Assembly (NCBI RefSeq): GCF_014836645.1
Contig: NZ_JACSQM010000010.1
Coordinates: 1 to 64,000, forward strand
Direction of reading: 5' to 3'
Length of the DNA stretch: 64,000 bases
Source: Fictibacillus norfolkensis
Lineage (GTDB): Bacteria > Bacillota > Bacilli > Bacillales > Fictibacillaceae
The stretch's first letter is position 1. Every line of letters starts with the position of its first letter. This document shows, piece after piece, positions 42,079 through 50,983 of the stretch. The position numbers were made by a program, and so were the translations under genes. Below the pieces are notes generated by a model. It did not search any database, had not been told where the DNA came from, and saw only the letters and a list, made by a program, of their open reading frames with translations.

Positions 42079-43089
42079 TTATAATTGAATATTCTTTTGA
42101 GGAGTCCAAATATCAGTAAACCCATTTTCTTTAGAGTACTGATAAATCTCTATTAATTTTTTTTCATTATAAACCTTCATGTCTGGTCTTTGATTTAAGG
42201 ATGGATTATTTTTTAATTCCACATTTCTATCTATGAGAAAGTGTAGAAATGTATCTACTGCTAACTTATCATTTTTAGATAAATTACAAGGACTACAGGA
42301 AATGACCAAGTTCCATAATTGATCAGTTTGAACAAAACTCCAAGGAATAAAATGATCAACATGGATAGACCCTTTTTTCTTAATTTCTTTACCACAATAA
42401 AAACACTTGTCATTATAAAAAGATGATAAAAGGAAGTAAAATTCATTCAGTGAAGATCTTTTAGATACATTTTCAACTTTCATAAGAAGATTAGTAATAT
42501 CACCTTTTTGGTTGAACTTTTCTAAAAATAATACAAGGTGATAGTTCGTTAAATATGTTAGCACTTTCTGAAACCGTTGCATAAACGAGTAATAGCTAGG
42601 ATTTATTTTAATAGATTCTTTCTTATTATCAAAATCATAGATTGTACTATTAGTATCACCGTATATAGCACCCATAACATTCAACTTTGCCTTCTTTTTT
42701 ACTTTTGTAATGATTTCAAGTTGTAGCTCTTCAGCTAGTTTATAAAAAACAAATGTATTTGGTACATTATACTTTTCTTTAATCTCTATAAGTAATTTTT
42801 GTACCTCAGCTTTTTTTCCAGTCATATTAATTTGGTTAAGGTTATGGTGAATTACTAGATTCCAATATATTTTAGAAAAGCTGTTAAATAAAAGATCATA
42901 GGTTAATTCTAATTTTTCATTTACATTATAAAGATTCTCCAAAATTGATTTAATCAAGACGAATTTATATGTTGTGGAATTTTTAGATTTTGGAGAAAAG
43001 ATATAATTGAAGTGTCCCCAGATTTCCTTGTCAGTCAGATATTTAACTGTCATTTCACCTACTTGTAATTTGTGGCTCAATGCCAACAT
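42079..43089 (-). CDS. HNH endonuclease-domain protein
   Basis: The 336-residue protein has a C-terminal HNH site: zinc cysteines CFYCG and CSPCN flank the catalytic HVDHFIPWSF and the NLVISCSPCNLSKNDK region. The N-terminal two thirds is helical, lysine-rich and not recognised. Its unusually AT-rich, Asn/Lys-heavy coding contrasts with the neighbours and suggests transfer. HNH proteins of this build occur in restriction and anti-phage loci. It ends close to a hairpin after the lyase gene. Confidence 0.75.
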   Translation of the reverse strand: MLALSHKLQVGEMTVKYLTDKEIWGHFNYIFSPKSKNSTTYKFVLIKSILENLYNVNEKLELTYDLLFNSFSKIYWNLVIHHNLNQINMTGKKAEVQKLLIEIKEKYNVPNTFVFYKLAEELQLEIITKVKKKAKLNVMGAIYGDTNSTIYDFDNKKESIKINPSYYSFMQRFQKVLTYLTNYHLVLFLEKFNQKGDITNLLMKVENVSKRSSLNEFYFLLSSFYNDKCFYCGKEIKKKGSIHVDHFIPWSFVQTDQLWNLVISCSPCNLSKNDKLAVDTFLHFLIDRNVELKNNPSLNQRPDMKVYNEKKLIEIYQYSKENGFTDIWTPQKNIQL

Positions 43090-43156
43090 CTCTTCCCTGT
43101 TTTGACTTTAATATCGCAATATTTATAAGTATAATTAAATACAATGTAAATAGGAT

Positions 43157-43477
43157 TTATTCTGCATCGATTAGAAAGACACGTTCCTGAAATCCTCCGC
43201 GTTTTTCTGCTTTTTCCTGCCTTACTTTTTCAATTTCATAGAAGTCTACTCCATGAACTTTGGCTAATGCATACATTAATTCAAGAAGGTCAGCCAGTTC
43301 TTCAACAGCATCCTTGTCATTATCAGCTGCAGCATACTCATCTAGCTCTTCATAACATTTTCTCTTTAACTCTTTTATGTAGTCAGTTTCAGATAGAATA
43401 GTAGTGTTAAAGGAAGCACCAGTTCTTTCAATGATTTCTGGAATACGATCACGGACAAGCTTGTTGTATGTAGGCAT
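43157..43477 (-). CDS. MazG-like nucleotide pyrophosphohydrolase-fold protein
   Basis: A 106-residue all-alpha protein: NKLVRDRIPEIIERTGASFN and EEELDEYAAADNDKDAVEE-like Glu-rich segment with EELADLLELMYAL, the metal-binding pattern of MazG/PRA-PH-like phosphohydrolases. Often annotated phosphoribosyl-ATP pyrophosphohydrolase-like, though it is not in a his operon. It probably clears non-canonical NTPs; some relatives occur in defence loci. Ribosome site aaaagggg upstream. Confidence 0.75.
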   Translation of the reverse strand: MPTYNKLVRDRIPEIIERTGASFNTTILSETDYIKELKRKCYEELDEYAAADNDKDAVEELADLLELMYALAKVHGVDFYEIEKVRQEKAEKRGGFQERVFLIDAE

Positions 43478-43553
43478 AGTTATTTCCCCTTTTATTGTTT
43501 TATTTCAATAATACCAGTAAATGCATACCAGAAAAAGTAATCCAAAAGAAAAG

Positions 43554-43574
43554 CACTTGTCCACCAAACAAGTG
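43554..43574 (-). terminator. Terminator after the NERD-helicase gene
   Basis: On the minus strand cacttgt and acaagtg form a 7-bp stem followed by CTTTTCTTTT. Confidence 0.55.
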
Positions 43575-43590
43575 TCAGTTTGATAATTAT

Positions 43591-45510
43591 TCATCTAATC
43601 ATACTTGTTTTTTCACTTTTCTTAAGGCTTTTTGATTCAGCAATAAATGTTGTAAAATAACTTGTAAACTCTGATTCTCCTGAGTAAGAAATACAAAGGT
43701 AGTTTTGTGCTCTTGTCATAGCAATATAAAGCAACGACACTTCTTTTTCTTTACTTTCTTCTAGAGGGAAAGGCATGCTGTCGGTGTTCACTACGAAAAC
43801 GGATTGAAAGTCTAGTCCTTTACTGCTTTCAATTGTACTGATCTTTACTGATTCTTCTTCTTTTACAAAATTCCGTTTGGAACCTTCATGTTCGGTTAAC
43901 CAATAGTAAGGGATATTATGCTTTTTAAATGTGCGAATAATTGTATCGGTTACAGCGAGCTTATTCGTCTTTCTAACTCGATAAAGAATCAACATTTCGG
44001 AATATGGTACTTTACGAATTTCATGAAGCTTCTTTATGGTTCGTGCTACTTTTTCCATTTCTTCAGTGAAATTGGTAGCTTCCAACACAAATGGTTCTGG
44101 TCCCTTACGTTTCGTTCCTTGTGGATGAATAATTTCAACGCCTTCAGTCTGGCCTTGGATCACTTTTGTATTTAACTGAGAATGTTCTCGGTAAAAATCC
44201 CAGGCAAACTTTACAATTTGAGCTGAATTTCTATAGTTGATATTCAAAATTTTAGATCGCCCTTGGAAACTCATTCCTGTGTCTTGGACATAGCTTGTTT
44301 TTCTTTTATAAATGTTTTGTGCACGATCTTCTACGATTAACAAAGACTGTGTATACGGATTTAACAAACGGCTAACCAATCCTAGCCATGACGGTTCAAA
44401 GTCTTGTCCTTCATCTATTAACACCGCATCATATTTGGGTAAAATAGCTTCGTTTTGATCGATCTTTTCAAGTATAGTCGGAATTTGATATTCATTAATC
44501 TTCAAATCTTGCTTCAACCATTGATGGAAGTTACGAATCATAATGTTGTCACTCACTTCCTTTACTTCAGGCATTTGTACAAAATCAAAAAGATCCTCAG
44601 GCTCCGAAAGTTTAGCATGAACCATTTGACGAATGCTTTGAGCGAGTGAAATGTTATAGCACAGAATCAATACTTTCCAGTCAGGATGTTCTTTCACAAT
44701 CATCTTCGCTCTCGAAGCTAGGATTAAGGTCTTGCCACTACCCGCTACTCCTCGAATGAGTCGATTCTTATCTCCTAATTGTTTTGCAAGATTCTCCTGA
44801 TGAAGATCCATGACTTTAATATCTTTTAAAGACAACAACAGCTGATCTTGATAAGGAACGGCTTGTTTAAATTCCGCACTAATTCGCACCTCAGGGAACA
44901 AATGATAACGTATGGCTGCGATCTCTTCATTTGATAATGGTTCTTTTAGCCGGTAAGGCACGATAAACATATCAAGGATTTTCTCCATCAATAACTCTTC
45001 TGAGAAGTGTTCATTTTCTGGATCAATTTCGTCTCTTGCTAACGTTAAGCTTGGTTCAAGTATTGAATATAAGTTATCTCTCACCATATCTTTTTGATAG
45101 AGACGGGTGAAAACAACACCATAACCAAAAGGAAACTTCAGCTGAAATTGATACTTCCCTTCTGTTTGAATGAGGCTTTTATCTTTTTTCAATACATTAC
45201 TTATATGAAATGCGTATTCTCTAGCTTGTTTTAAAGGGTTCTTCACAGTTGCTTGCGATCCATTCGCAGCTGAAATAACCCAGTCATCTGAATTAAGTTG
45301 ATATAACGTGTTCCTTGTATAATCCTTCACTTCTAACACTATTAACCCTAGATCTGGTCCTAAAATAACAAAGTCTGGACGCCGTCCTTGGGTTTCTGGC
45401 TCATAGTACACGATATAATCATCAGGTAAGTAGTTTTTAAGTGTATGGAATAATAGTCGTTCGCCGGCTGTGGCAGAAGATCGTATTGTAAGTGGAACCA
45501 TGTATGCCAT
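43591..45510 (-). CDS. NERD nuclease-related domain fused to UvrD/Rep-like helicase
   Basis: The 639-residue protein begins with a NERD domain (GRRPDFVILGPDLGLIVLEV, with the D and E-x-K of a PD-(D/E)xK-like site) at about residues 15-110. Then a superfamily 1 helicase: Walker A GVAGSGKT near residue 257, Walker B AVLIDEGQDF, NYRNSAQIV, and motif VI LYIAMTRAQNYL near the end. It should act on DNA in the cytosol. NERD-helicase fusions are found in bacterial genomes without clear roles and sometimes near defence genes. Start 45510 is set by aggtg. Confidence 0.82.
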   Translation of the reverse strand: MAYMVPLTIRSSATAGERLLFHTLKNYLPDDYIVYYEPETQGRRPDFVILGPDLGLIVLEVKDYTRNTLYQLNSDDWVISAANGSQATVKNPLKQAREYAFHISNVLKKDKSLIQTEGKYQFQLKFPFGYGVVFTRLYQKDMVRDNLYSILEPSLTLARDEIDPENEHFSEELLMEKILDMFIVPYRLKEPLSNEEIAAIRYHLFPEVRISAEFKQAVPYQDQLLLSLKDIKVMDLHQENLAKQLGDKNRLIRGVAGSGKTLILASRAKMIVKEHPDWKVLILCYNISLAQSIRQMVHAKLSEPEDLFDFVQMPEVKEVSDNIMIRNFHQWLKQDLKINEYQIPTILEKIDQNEAILPKYDAVLIDEGQDFEPSWLGLVSRLLNPYTQSLLIVEDRAQNIYKRKTSYVQDTGMSFQGRSKILNINYRNSAQIVKFAWDFYREHSQLNTKVIQGQTEGVEIIHPQGTKRKGPEPFVLEATNFTEEMEKVARTIKKLHEIRKVPYSEMLILYRVRKTNKLAVTDTIIRTFKKHNIPYYWLTEHEGSKRNFVKEEESVKISTIESSKGLDFQSVFVVNTDSMPFPLEESKEKEVSLLYIAMTRAQNYLCISYSGESEFTSYFTTFIAESKSLKKSEKTSMIR

Positions 45511-45672
45511 GACATTCACCTATCTCATTTTTATTCAAAATTTTTTTACAATATTAGACATCTTTCTATCATTCTCTTAAAAAAACTAGTAAAAATCAAC
45601 TATTGTTTGTAAACTTTACCAAATTTTATTATGCTATACCTATACATATCTCGTGAAAACGGAGTGACGATT

Positions 45673-46329
45673 GTGATTAAATACCTAGTATCCTTATTTA
45701 AGAGTGGAACTACAACACCTAGTACTGGATCTCTTCATCTCTATCAACAAAATCAATCTGAGTTACAGAAAATAATAAATAGCCCATTTCCAAGAGGTCA
45801 GGCGACAGGTTATGTATTCTTCGTACAGGATCAACAAACTGGTAATTTCCAGATTGGAAAAACCACACAAATTGAAAAACGAATGAATGGGTTCACTGTG
45901 AACTTATCTTTCAAAAACGAGCTGATTTATCTTGTAAAGTCAGGCAACCAACATCAAACAGAAGCTGCCTTTCATGATCACTTCACTAACAAACGTGTAA
46001 AAGGTGAATGGTATACCCTTAGTTCAGAGAATCTTACATGGTTAAGAACCGGAAATTATTCAAGATTCATTGAGGATACAATTAACGATAAAGGAATAAT
46101 TAAAGAAGCGATTGACTCACGTAGAGTTCCCCTTACACCTAAACAAGAAGAATACGCGAGGTCTCTTATACATAATTTAGAGCATTATGAGATGGTATCT
46201 GATGATATAGAATTATCTAAGAAAGACCTGGATCGTCTGATTATGTACTTTAAATTCAAAAATAAAGGAACGATTGTGAATATGGTTAAGGAAGGGATAT
46301 TGAAGGAGAAAAGCTCCTTAAGGATGTAG
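45673..46329 (+). CDS. GIY-YIG (T5orf172/Mug113) domain protein
   Basis: The roughly 218-residue protein has a T5orf172-type GIY-YIG core: GYVFFVQDQQTGNFQIGKTT, QIEKRMNGF (catalytic Arg), HQTEAAFHDHFTNKRVKGEW (Glu) and WYTL. The C-terminus is helical and basic (LSKKDLDRLIMYFKFKNKGT). GIY-YIG nucleases cut DNA; T5orf172 members occur in phages and mobile elements. The GTG start at 45673 is eight bases after ggag; an ATG at 45631 is the alternative. A strong terminator follows. Confidence 0.75.
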   Translation: MIKYLVSLFKSGTTTPSTGSLHLYQQNQSELQKIINSPFPRGQATGYVFFVQDQQTGNFQIGKTTQIEKRMNGFTVNLSFKNELIYLVKSGNQHQTEAAFHDHFTNKRVKGEWYTLSSENLTWLRTGNYSRFIEDTINDKGIIKEAIDSRRVPLTPKQEEYARSLIHNLEHYEMVSDDIELSKKDLDRLIMYFKFKNKGTIVNMVKEGILKEKSSLRM

Positions 46330-46395
46330 AAATTATTAATTAAGGCCTTTGTCTGAATATCTATGACTATGTTCAAACAATAAACCTAATAATAA

Positions 46396-46436
46396 AAAGG
46401 CTAGAGTCCGGTAGTACAATACCTGCTCTAGCCTTT
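46396..46436. terminator. Bidirectional terminator
   Basis: aaaggctagag and ctctagccttt form an 11-bp stem with A and T tracts, between the GIY-YIG gene and the converging PH-domain gene. Confidence 0.8.
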
Positions 46437-46458
46437 CTAAGTTTATATTTTATGCTTC

Positions 46459-47073
46459 CTAAATATTTGCAAGTATCTTATTCGCAACACGTATCATCTG
46501 TTCTTTATCAAAGATCTCATCAAATTCAAGTCGCTTAACACCATATTGCATGTATAAACCCTTTTCTAACATTCCATCATTAAACCATTTAATATCCCTA
46601 ATAGTTTGATATCGAAATTTTTGTTGGAAGCTTAATGACTTATCTACAAACCATACTCGTTTGTTGGTAGCGATTAAGTAGCCTTTAATTTCTTTTTTAC
46701 TGCTTTTATCAAACTCACAAAATAAGAATGTTAACCCTCTTTCGTCAGGCTCAAACACATTTCGGATAAGAGATTGAAAGAATGCCTTATTATTTCTTAC
46801 TTCGTTAAATTCGTAAGTCGGGTAAGAGTCAATTACTATTGACTTTAATAGATTTTCAACCTCTTGTTTTTCTTTTGCTTTTTGAGCTTCAAGTTGTTGC
46901 TGGCGTTCTTCAGCTGCATGTTTTCTTTTCATACGCTTTTGTTCTTTCACAGCTTCTTTACTACTTCGATAAGTTTGAACCTTTTCTTTTACTAGTACAT
47001 TATCTTGATTCTTAGTTAAAAGCTTTACGAATAAATCTTCTGTTTTATAACATATTCTTTGATAAATCCCCAT
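46459..47073 (-). CDS. Coiled-coil protein with bacterial PH domain
   Basis: The 204-residue protein has a highly charged coiled coil (about 35-75, KEQKRMKRKHAAEERQQQLE) followed by a bacterial PH-like domain (GYLIATNKRVWFVDKSLSFQ, RYQTIRDIKWFNDGM). PH domains of this type bind protein or lipid partners. It is 12 bases downstream of the secreted YHYH protein gene, so the two are an operon and may act at the membrane together. Exact role unknown. Confidence 0.65.
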   Translation of the reverse strand: MGIYQRICYKTEDLFVKLLTKNQDNVLVKEKVQTYRSSKEAVKEQKRMKRKHAAEERQQQLEAQKAKEKQEVENLLKSIVIDSYPTYEFNEVRNNKAFFQSLIRNVFEPDERGLTFLFCEFDKSSKKEIKGYLIATNKRVWFVDKSLSFQQKFRYQTIRDIKWFNDGMLEKGLYMQYGVKRLEFDEIFDKEQMIRVANKILANI

Positions 47074-47085
47074 CTTACTCTCTCC

Positions 47086-48291
47086 TTAAGCTACCATTTT
47101 ACGAGCCACATAGAATCGTCTTCCTAACCAAGCAGCTATTCCTAAACCAAAAATCATTGTGTTAGCTTCATCATCTTCCTGGGCAGCTTGTTTTCCTAAT
47201 CCGTAATGATACTCATACACTGTTTCAGCTTTCATGTATTTTTGAGGGACTTCATATTTTTCTTCATTGCTACCCATCTCATAAGCTTCTTCTGCAATTT
47301 TTCCAATTTCATTATTCGATTTGAATCCTTCTTTATACCAACTGATATATTTTTCTTTCTTAAGAGCAGGCTTTTTATAGGAAATCATGGTAAAGGCGGC
47401 ATTATAACCCATTTTTAAATACTTTTCTTTTAATTCATTCTGACCTTTCTCGTATCCAGATAGGTATGCGTTTATTAAAGTTTGACTTACATTCTTAGGC
47501 GTATTCTTAATATCCTTTGTTCCATCTTTAAGACCTTTTTCTTGAAAACTAACAATCTGTGCTTCTTCTTTCTCTTTTAATGCTCTGTTAAAACCATTTT
47601 CGAATTCTTGTTTTAAGGCTGCATTATTCTGATACTTTGCAGGAAGAACTAACTTTCCCTGTTTCTTTTCAGCTTCATATCCTTCCTTCTCAACAGCTAC
47701 TTTCTGGTATTCAAACTTTTGCATTCCTTCAGAATACCCTTTAGCATAACCAGTGTCATAACCAGATTGGTAAGCTACTGAACCAGTAGAAGAATCATTT
47801 TCTTCTGCACCTTTTGTTCCATCGTTCAATCCTTTTTGATAGCCAGCTTTTTCACCCTTTGCTGTGTCTTGCTGTTCAATTTGTTTTGGACTGCCGTTAA
47901 TTTTCGCAGTATCATATCCACTTGGAACTTCACACGGAATACCATCATCTACAGCATTACCGAAGCCATCTAATCTCTCCGGATCATTTGTAGCTGAATA
48001 GCCTTTTGCATTCCAGTAAGCTACAACTTCCTCATAGTTAGCAAAATCTGTACAGTCTTTATCACTGCGTGTTGCAGGAGCCTGTTTTGGTGCCGGCGTA
48101 GGTGCTGGAGTTGATCCACCGCTTGAACCTCCACCATTATGATAGTGATACCCTGTACATAATCCTTTTGCCTGAGACTTTGCTGAACAGTTATGTCCTC
48201 CACTACCGTCAGTTCTACCTGAGTGAGCATACCCTTGGTGAGGTAGAACTAATATCACAAAAGCCATTATAAAAACTAAATACTTCCCCAT
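47086..48291 (-). CDS. Secreted YHYH/excalibur protein with C-terminal anchor
   Basis: The 401-residue protein has a signal peptide (about 1-22), a YHYH segment HSGRTDGSGGHNCSAKSQAK then GLCTGYHYHNGG, a Gly/Pro linker, and an excalibur domain (DCTDFANYEEVVAYW, RLDGFGNAVDDGIPCE) with the D-x-D-x-D-G calcium motif. A region rich in G-Y-x-x-G-Y (YQSGYDTGYAKGYSEGM) follows, and a C-terminal transmembrane helix with basic end. It is likely a surface protein. It precedes the PH-domain gene by 12 bases. Confidence 0.7.
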   Translation of the reverse strand: MGKYLVFIMAFVILVLPHQGYAHSGRTDGSGGHNCSAKSQAKGLCTGYHYHNGGGSSGGSTPAPTPAPKQAPATRSDKDCTDFANYEEVVAYWNAKGYSATNDPERLDGFGNAVDDGIPCEVPSGYDTAKINGSPKQIEQQDTAKGEKAGYQKGLNDGTKGAEENDSSTGSVAYQSGYDTGYAKGYSEGMQKFEYQKVAVEKEGYEAEKKQGKLVLPAKYQNNAALKQEFENGFNRALKEKEEAQIVSFQEKGLKDGTKDIKNTPKNVSQTLINAYLSGYEKGQNELKEKYLKMGYNAAFTMISYKKPALKKEKYISWYKEGFKSNNEIGKIAEEAYEMGSNEEKYEVPQKYMKAETVYEYHYGLGKQAAQEDDEANTMIFGLGIAAWLGRRFYVARKMVA

Positions 48292-48544
48292 GTTCCCTAT
48301 CTCCCTTTGTTGCTTTTTCATTTATTTCCAGATTTAATAGTAATGTCTAATTAATATTATTTCAATAAAATTTTCGTTGGAAATGTGTTTTTCTTCTAAA
48401 TAACCCCCTAAAACAAAATCTAATATTCGAATATAAAACCTTTATTTATACAAAAAAGAAACACTAGTTTTTGACCAGAGTTTCTGATTTATTTGGATTA
48501 TTTATTCTATTATTTGAACAATACGGGATTTTTGAATAGTAAAC

Positions 48545-49351
48545 TTAGCTTAAACGATCTAACCACTCATTTATATGTACTTTCAACAGTTCACCTTGTT
48601 CTATATGCAAATTATGCCCAGCAACATCCAACACCAAAAAAGTAGCCCTCGGATACTTATCAAGTAAGTCATAAACATCCTTATAACCCGTAACATGGTC
48701 CTGCCTACCTGTTATAAATACACACGGTTTCTCAAACACTTCCTGGTCGATCTTAAACGTATACCCATAAGCTCCTGAGATTTTCTCTAAGAACGCTGGA
48801 TCTGCGACCTTCAATCCAACCACCACTTCCTCCCTGTACCTTTTCCACGTGTATTCATTTAACTTCACATGAATGCCCTTAAAGTCTTCTCTTTCTTCTT
48901 CTGTTAGTGTGGCTAAGAATTCATGATCCACTTCTATATTGGTTTGTTCTGGTAATGTTCGTTCACTGTGATTGGGTAAAATCATCGGACAGATAAGCGC
49001 TGCACCCATTACTCGCTCTGGTTTTTTCGCGATGATGCCTCTTATGATATAACCAGCGTACGACTGACCAGCCAGTAAGAATGATTGGTCTGGTAATAAC
49101 GTATCGATAAATTGAATAATTGCTTGAAGCATCTCATCGGAGTTTTGAATGGTTTCATAGCCTTTCGTCTGCCCCATTCCTGGCAGGTCAATATAGATGC
49201 GTCTGTATCCATCCCTCTCTTGAAAGATGGGTTCCATGCAGCCTTTCATCAACCGGTGATCGGGTGAGAATCCGTGAATCATCACGATCGGTGTTCCACT
49301 TCCGTATTCTTCATAATAGATGTTCGCTTTCTGTACTTGGCAATACGACAT
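48545..49351 (-). CDS. Alpha/beta hydrolase
   Basis: The 268-residue protein is an intact alpha/beta hydrolase: MIHGFSPDHRLM (oxyanion), DLPGMGQTKG, nucleophile elbow LLAGQSYAGY, acid GRQDHVTGY and catalytic His VAGHNLHIEQ. Length and order are standard. Substrate unknown (ester, epoxide or C-C bond). The same AGHNLHIEQ pattern is seen in the decayed hydrolase remnant at 24770-24883, so these were once paralogues. Confidence 0.8.
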   Translation of the reverse strand: MSYCQVQKANIYYEEYGSGTPIVMIHGFSPDHRLMKGCMEPIFQERDGYRRIYIDLPGMGQTKGYETIQNSDEMLQAIIQFIDTLLPDQSFLLAGQSYAGYIIRGIIAKKPERVMGAALICPMILPNHSERTLPEQTNIEVDHEFLATLTEEEREDFKGIHVKLNEYTWKRYREEVVVGLKVADPAFLEKISGAYGYTFKIDQEVFEKPCVFITGRQDHVTGYKDVYDLLDKYPRATFLVLDVAGHNLHIEQGELLKVHINEWLDRLS

Positions 49352-49480
49352 ATTTCAACACTCCTTCTCTATAAAGGGGGTTCTCTGTCATTGAAGAAAT
49401 TCCTTCTATTTTGGATCGAAACAAATATCATAACGGTGTTGTGTTAAAATGGGATAAGAAAATGACGGGGAGGGGTCTGT

Positions 49481-49663
49481 CTGAAGAACTTCTTGATTCG
49501 ATTGTTATTTGCTGTGAGAACTGGACTCCTCACGTATGGAATTCTAATACTGTTTTACTTAGATGATGGTTATGGTTCAAACAAGATTATCATTCCCTTT
49601 GGAGTAGCTGGAGGATGGATTGGGTGGTATGTGTATCGTTACAGAACGTCTAAAAAACATTGA
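49481..49663 (+). CDS. Small two-helix membrane protein, possible CTG start
   Basis: The 60-residue frame begins CTG AAG AAC after ggggagggg with a 5-base spacer. It encodes KNFLIRLLFAVRTGLLTYGI then LYLDDGYGSNKIIIPFGVAG and aligns with the next gene (KAYFIRLAFSIMSMVIIYGI ... IILPLGLAGGYGALYVY). No ATG, GTG or TTG in this frame fits the ribosome site as well, so CTG initiation is likely. A TTG at 49493 is a fallback but would remove the conserved start. Confidence 0.55.
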   Translation: MKNFLIRLLFAVRTGLLTYGILILFYLDDGYGSNKIIIPFGVAGGWIGWYVYRYRTSKKH

Positions 49664-49705
49664 ACGTAAGCAAGTGAAAGATAGAGTATTGAAGGAGCGG
49701 TTAGT

Positions 49706-49900
49706 TTGAAAGCTTATTTTATCCGGTTAGCGTTTAGCATTATGTCGATGGTGATCATTTATGGGATATTCTTTTTATTAGGATGGCACACGAAGAACTT
49801 TGCCCCTTTCATCATCCTGCCTCTTGGTTTAGCAGGTGGTTATGGTGCGCTGTATGTATATAAAATGATTCAAGAAGCAAAAGCGAAGGAGCAATTCTAA
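49706..49900 (+). CDS. Small two-helix membrane protein (tandem copy)
   Basis: A 64-residue protein with two transmembrane helices (FIRLAFSIMSMVIIYGIFFL and FIILPLGLAGGYGALYVYKM). The TTG start has ggag eight bases upstream. It is a diverged duplicate of the gene 42 bases before it, with which it is probably co-transcribed. Function unknown. A terminator follows three bases after the stop. Confidence 0.6.
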   Translation: MKAYFIRLAFSIMSMVIIYGIFFLLGWHTKNFAPFIILPLGLAGGYGALYVYKMIQEAKAKEQF

Positions 49901-49902
49901 AG

Positions 49903-49949
49903 AAAAAGGACAGGTAGGAAGCCATCATAACTTCTAACCTGTCCTTTTC
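49903..49949. terminator. Bidirectional terminator
   Basis: aaaaaggacaggta and ctaacctgtccttttc form a 13-bp stem with an A-run on one side and T-run on the other. Confidence 0.75.
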
Positions 49950-50069
49950 TATTAGAAAACGGAACACTTCGTTTTACAGTTTTTTGCGAGTGAGTAAACC
50001 GCTCATTTGCCTTGCTTGCTTTTTTTGATGTAACAAAAAATGCCCATCTAGATTGATAAAGAGTCTTAT

Positions 50070-50873
50070 TTACTTTTGACAGTTCGGACAATAAAACGAC
50101 TTATGCGAGGAATGATCCACTCTCTCAATCGTCCCTCCACATCTCGGGCACTTCTCTCCTTCACGTTCATACACATACGTGTTTTCGTTATAACTACCTG
50201 TCTTCTTATCACCTTCATACATTGGAAAATCCATATATCCGCCAAATTGAACCGCTCTTGCAAGAACAGGTCTGATGCTATCAAAGAGATTGTTTCTTTC
50301 CCCATCAGAGAGCTCATTCGCTTTTCGAAAAGGATGTATTTTCGCTTCGAAACAGATCTCATCGGAATAACAGTTTCCGATTCCAGCTATAAAGGATTGC
50401 TCAACTAACAATGGTTTGAGTGCCCCTTTTTTCCGCTCTAATCTTTGCAAAAACTCTTCTCGCTGCAGTTCAAATGGTTCTGGCCCAATTTCGCTCAGCT
50501 TTTCATCTAGTTCCGATTTACTTAGTAAATGTAGATACCCTAGTCGGAGACCAATAAAGTTAAGTTGTAGCTCTCCAAAGGAAAGAATGATCTGTTTCGT
50601 TCGATCTGGGCTGTTTTTAGAAGTTCCGAGAAACATCAGTCCTCCTAGCATCAAGTGAAGCAATAGAAACTTACCCGAACTTAATTCAAAGATTAGATGC
50701 TTTGCTCTTCTTTTGACGAAGGTGATATTGGACCCTTTTACATAGTCGATAAAAGTTTGAACCCCTGTGTTAATGGACTTCTCTCTGTTGATCACTACAT
50801 CCGTAATCGGCTTATGTCGGATATTGTGGTTTAAAAACTCACGATACGTTTCCATCTCTGGCAGCTCAGGCAT
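50070..50873 (-). CDS. Fpg/Nei-family DNA glycosylase
   Basis: The 267-residue protein begins PELPEMETYREFL: the Pro2 nucleophile and Glu3 of Fpg (MutM) are present. VKRRAKHLIFEL supplies the catalytic Lys. A helix-two-turn-helix (SFIAGIGNCYSDEICFEAKI) and a C-terminal zinc finger (CPRCGGTIERVDHSSHKSFY, then CPNC) follow. It should remove oxidised purines and cleave abasic DNA. It differs from housekeeping MutM in several loops, so it is probably a Fpg-like paralogue. Confidence 0.85.
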   Translation of the reverse strand: MPELPEMETYREFLNHNIRHKPITDVVINREKSINTGVQTFIDYVKGSNITFVKRRAKHLIFELSSGKFLLLHLMLGGLMFLGTSKNSPDRTKQIILSFGELQLNFIGLRLGYLHLLSKSELDEKLSEIGPEPFELQREEFLQRLERKKGALKPLLVEQSFIAGIGNCYSDEICFEAKIHPFRKANELSDGERNNLFDSIRPVLARAVQFGGYMDFPMYEGDKKTGSYNENTYVYEREGEKCPRCGGTIERVDHSSHKSFYCPNCQK

Positions 50874-50940
50874 GATTCCAACTCCTTAGATTGCATTCTC
50901 TCTTGTTAGTATTGAGTTGGTTGGATAATTTATGTAAATA

Positions 50941-50968
50941 AAAAAAGCCGTATCAAAATGATCAGCTT
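50941..50968 (-). terminator. Imperfect terminator after the phosphotransferase gene
   Basis: On the minus strand gctgatcattttgatacggc runs into seven T residues. The stem has mismatches. Confidence 0.45.
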
Positions 50969-50983
50969 TGTTTTGTGCATCTT

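Noticed and set aside
42079..45510. A named defence system (for example Zorya, Gabija, restriction-modification)
   Set aside because: No methyltransferase or specificity subunit is present, and the genes do not match a known system's composition.
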